In this document: positions 34,378 to 34,385 of the stretch, one piece after another | Numbering within the stretch: the first letter of the stretch is position 1 | How the letters are laid out: every line of letters begins with the position of its first letter | Source: an uncultured Parabacteroides sp. | GTDB lineage: Bacteria; Bacteroidota; Bacteroidia; Bacteroidales; Tannerellaceae | Assembly: GCA_900552465.1 (NCBI GenBank) | Contig: URZO01000040.1 | Span: 1 to 34,385, forward strand | DNA: 34,385 nt | Direction: 5' to 3' | Position numbers and translations under genes: made by a program | The notes under the pieces: generated by a model | The model's database searches: none | Seen by the model: only the letters and a program-made list of their open reading frames with translations | Told to the model about the DNA's origin: nothing

Positions 34378-34385
34378 ACAATTGT

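Overview
This window looks like chromosomal DNA from a gut Bacteroidales species, most likely Parabacteroides or Bacteroides (inference). The signs are three SusC/SusD-type pairs, Bacteroidota promoters (TTTG, 19-20 bp, TAnnTTTG) instead of sigma-70 boxes, a VirE/HU-type locus, and RiPP genes of the kind found in Bacteroidetes. No transposase, integrase, phage gene or CRISPR array is visible.

Layout. (1) 1-2340: a secreted GH36 alpha-galactosidase with its own -7 box, behind a REP-like hairpin. (2) 2377-5355: a self-contained unit on the minus strand. An HU-like DNA-binding gene overlaps a primase/VirE-type ATPase gene by 4 bp. Both ends carry six copies of the 7-mer CTATCAC/GTGATAG in the same geometry but in inverted orientation. 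(3) 5490-11558: a visibly A+T-rich minus-strand operon for a ribosomally made, cysteine-rich peptide. In transcription order it encodes a LanC-like protein, a GT4 glycosyltransferase, a pseudo-C39/VKOR/thioredoxin fusion, a 69-residue double-glycine precursor with eight cysteines, and a C39-peptidase ABC exporter. (4) 11624-27933: three tandem minus-strand susC-susD pairs. Pairs 1 and 3 are near-identical over their length and pair 2 is more diverged. Each has a 12-nt susC-susD gap, a long leader, and a small hairpin just before susC. No glycoside hydrolase, sigma/anti-sigma or hybrid two-component gene sits among them. (5) 28339-30386: a divergent XRE-type regulator, tRNA-Trp(CCA), and a glutamine synthetase with a near-perfect Bacteroidota promoter. 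(6) 30395-33789: a minus-strand block of uracil-DNA-glycosylase-like, unknown, MgtC-family and NhaD genes. (7) 33983-34313: a small secreted protein whose start codon is put out of frame by an A7 tract.

How it fits together (inference). The RiPP operon starts 65 bp after susD1. That gap has no recognisable promoter and a hairpin without a good U-tract, so susCD1 transcripts may read through into peptide production. The fusion protein could oxidise the eight-cysteine core, and the ABC exporter would remove the leader after Gly-Gly. The susC2 and susC3 promoters share the same inverted repeats, and the XRE gene diverges from susC3, so it may control them. The most unusual structures are the paired inverted 7-mer arrays around the primase-HU locus, the radical-SAM-free eight-cysteine peptide operon behind a duplicated susCD pair, and the leader hairpins that keep their shape while changing sequence.
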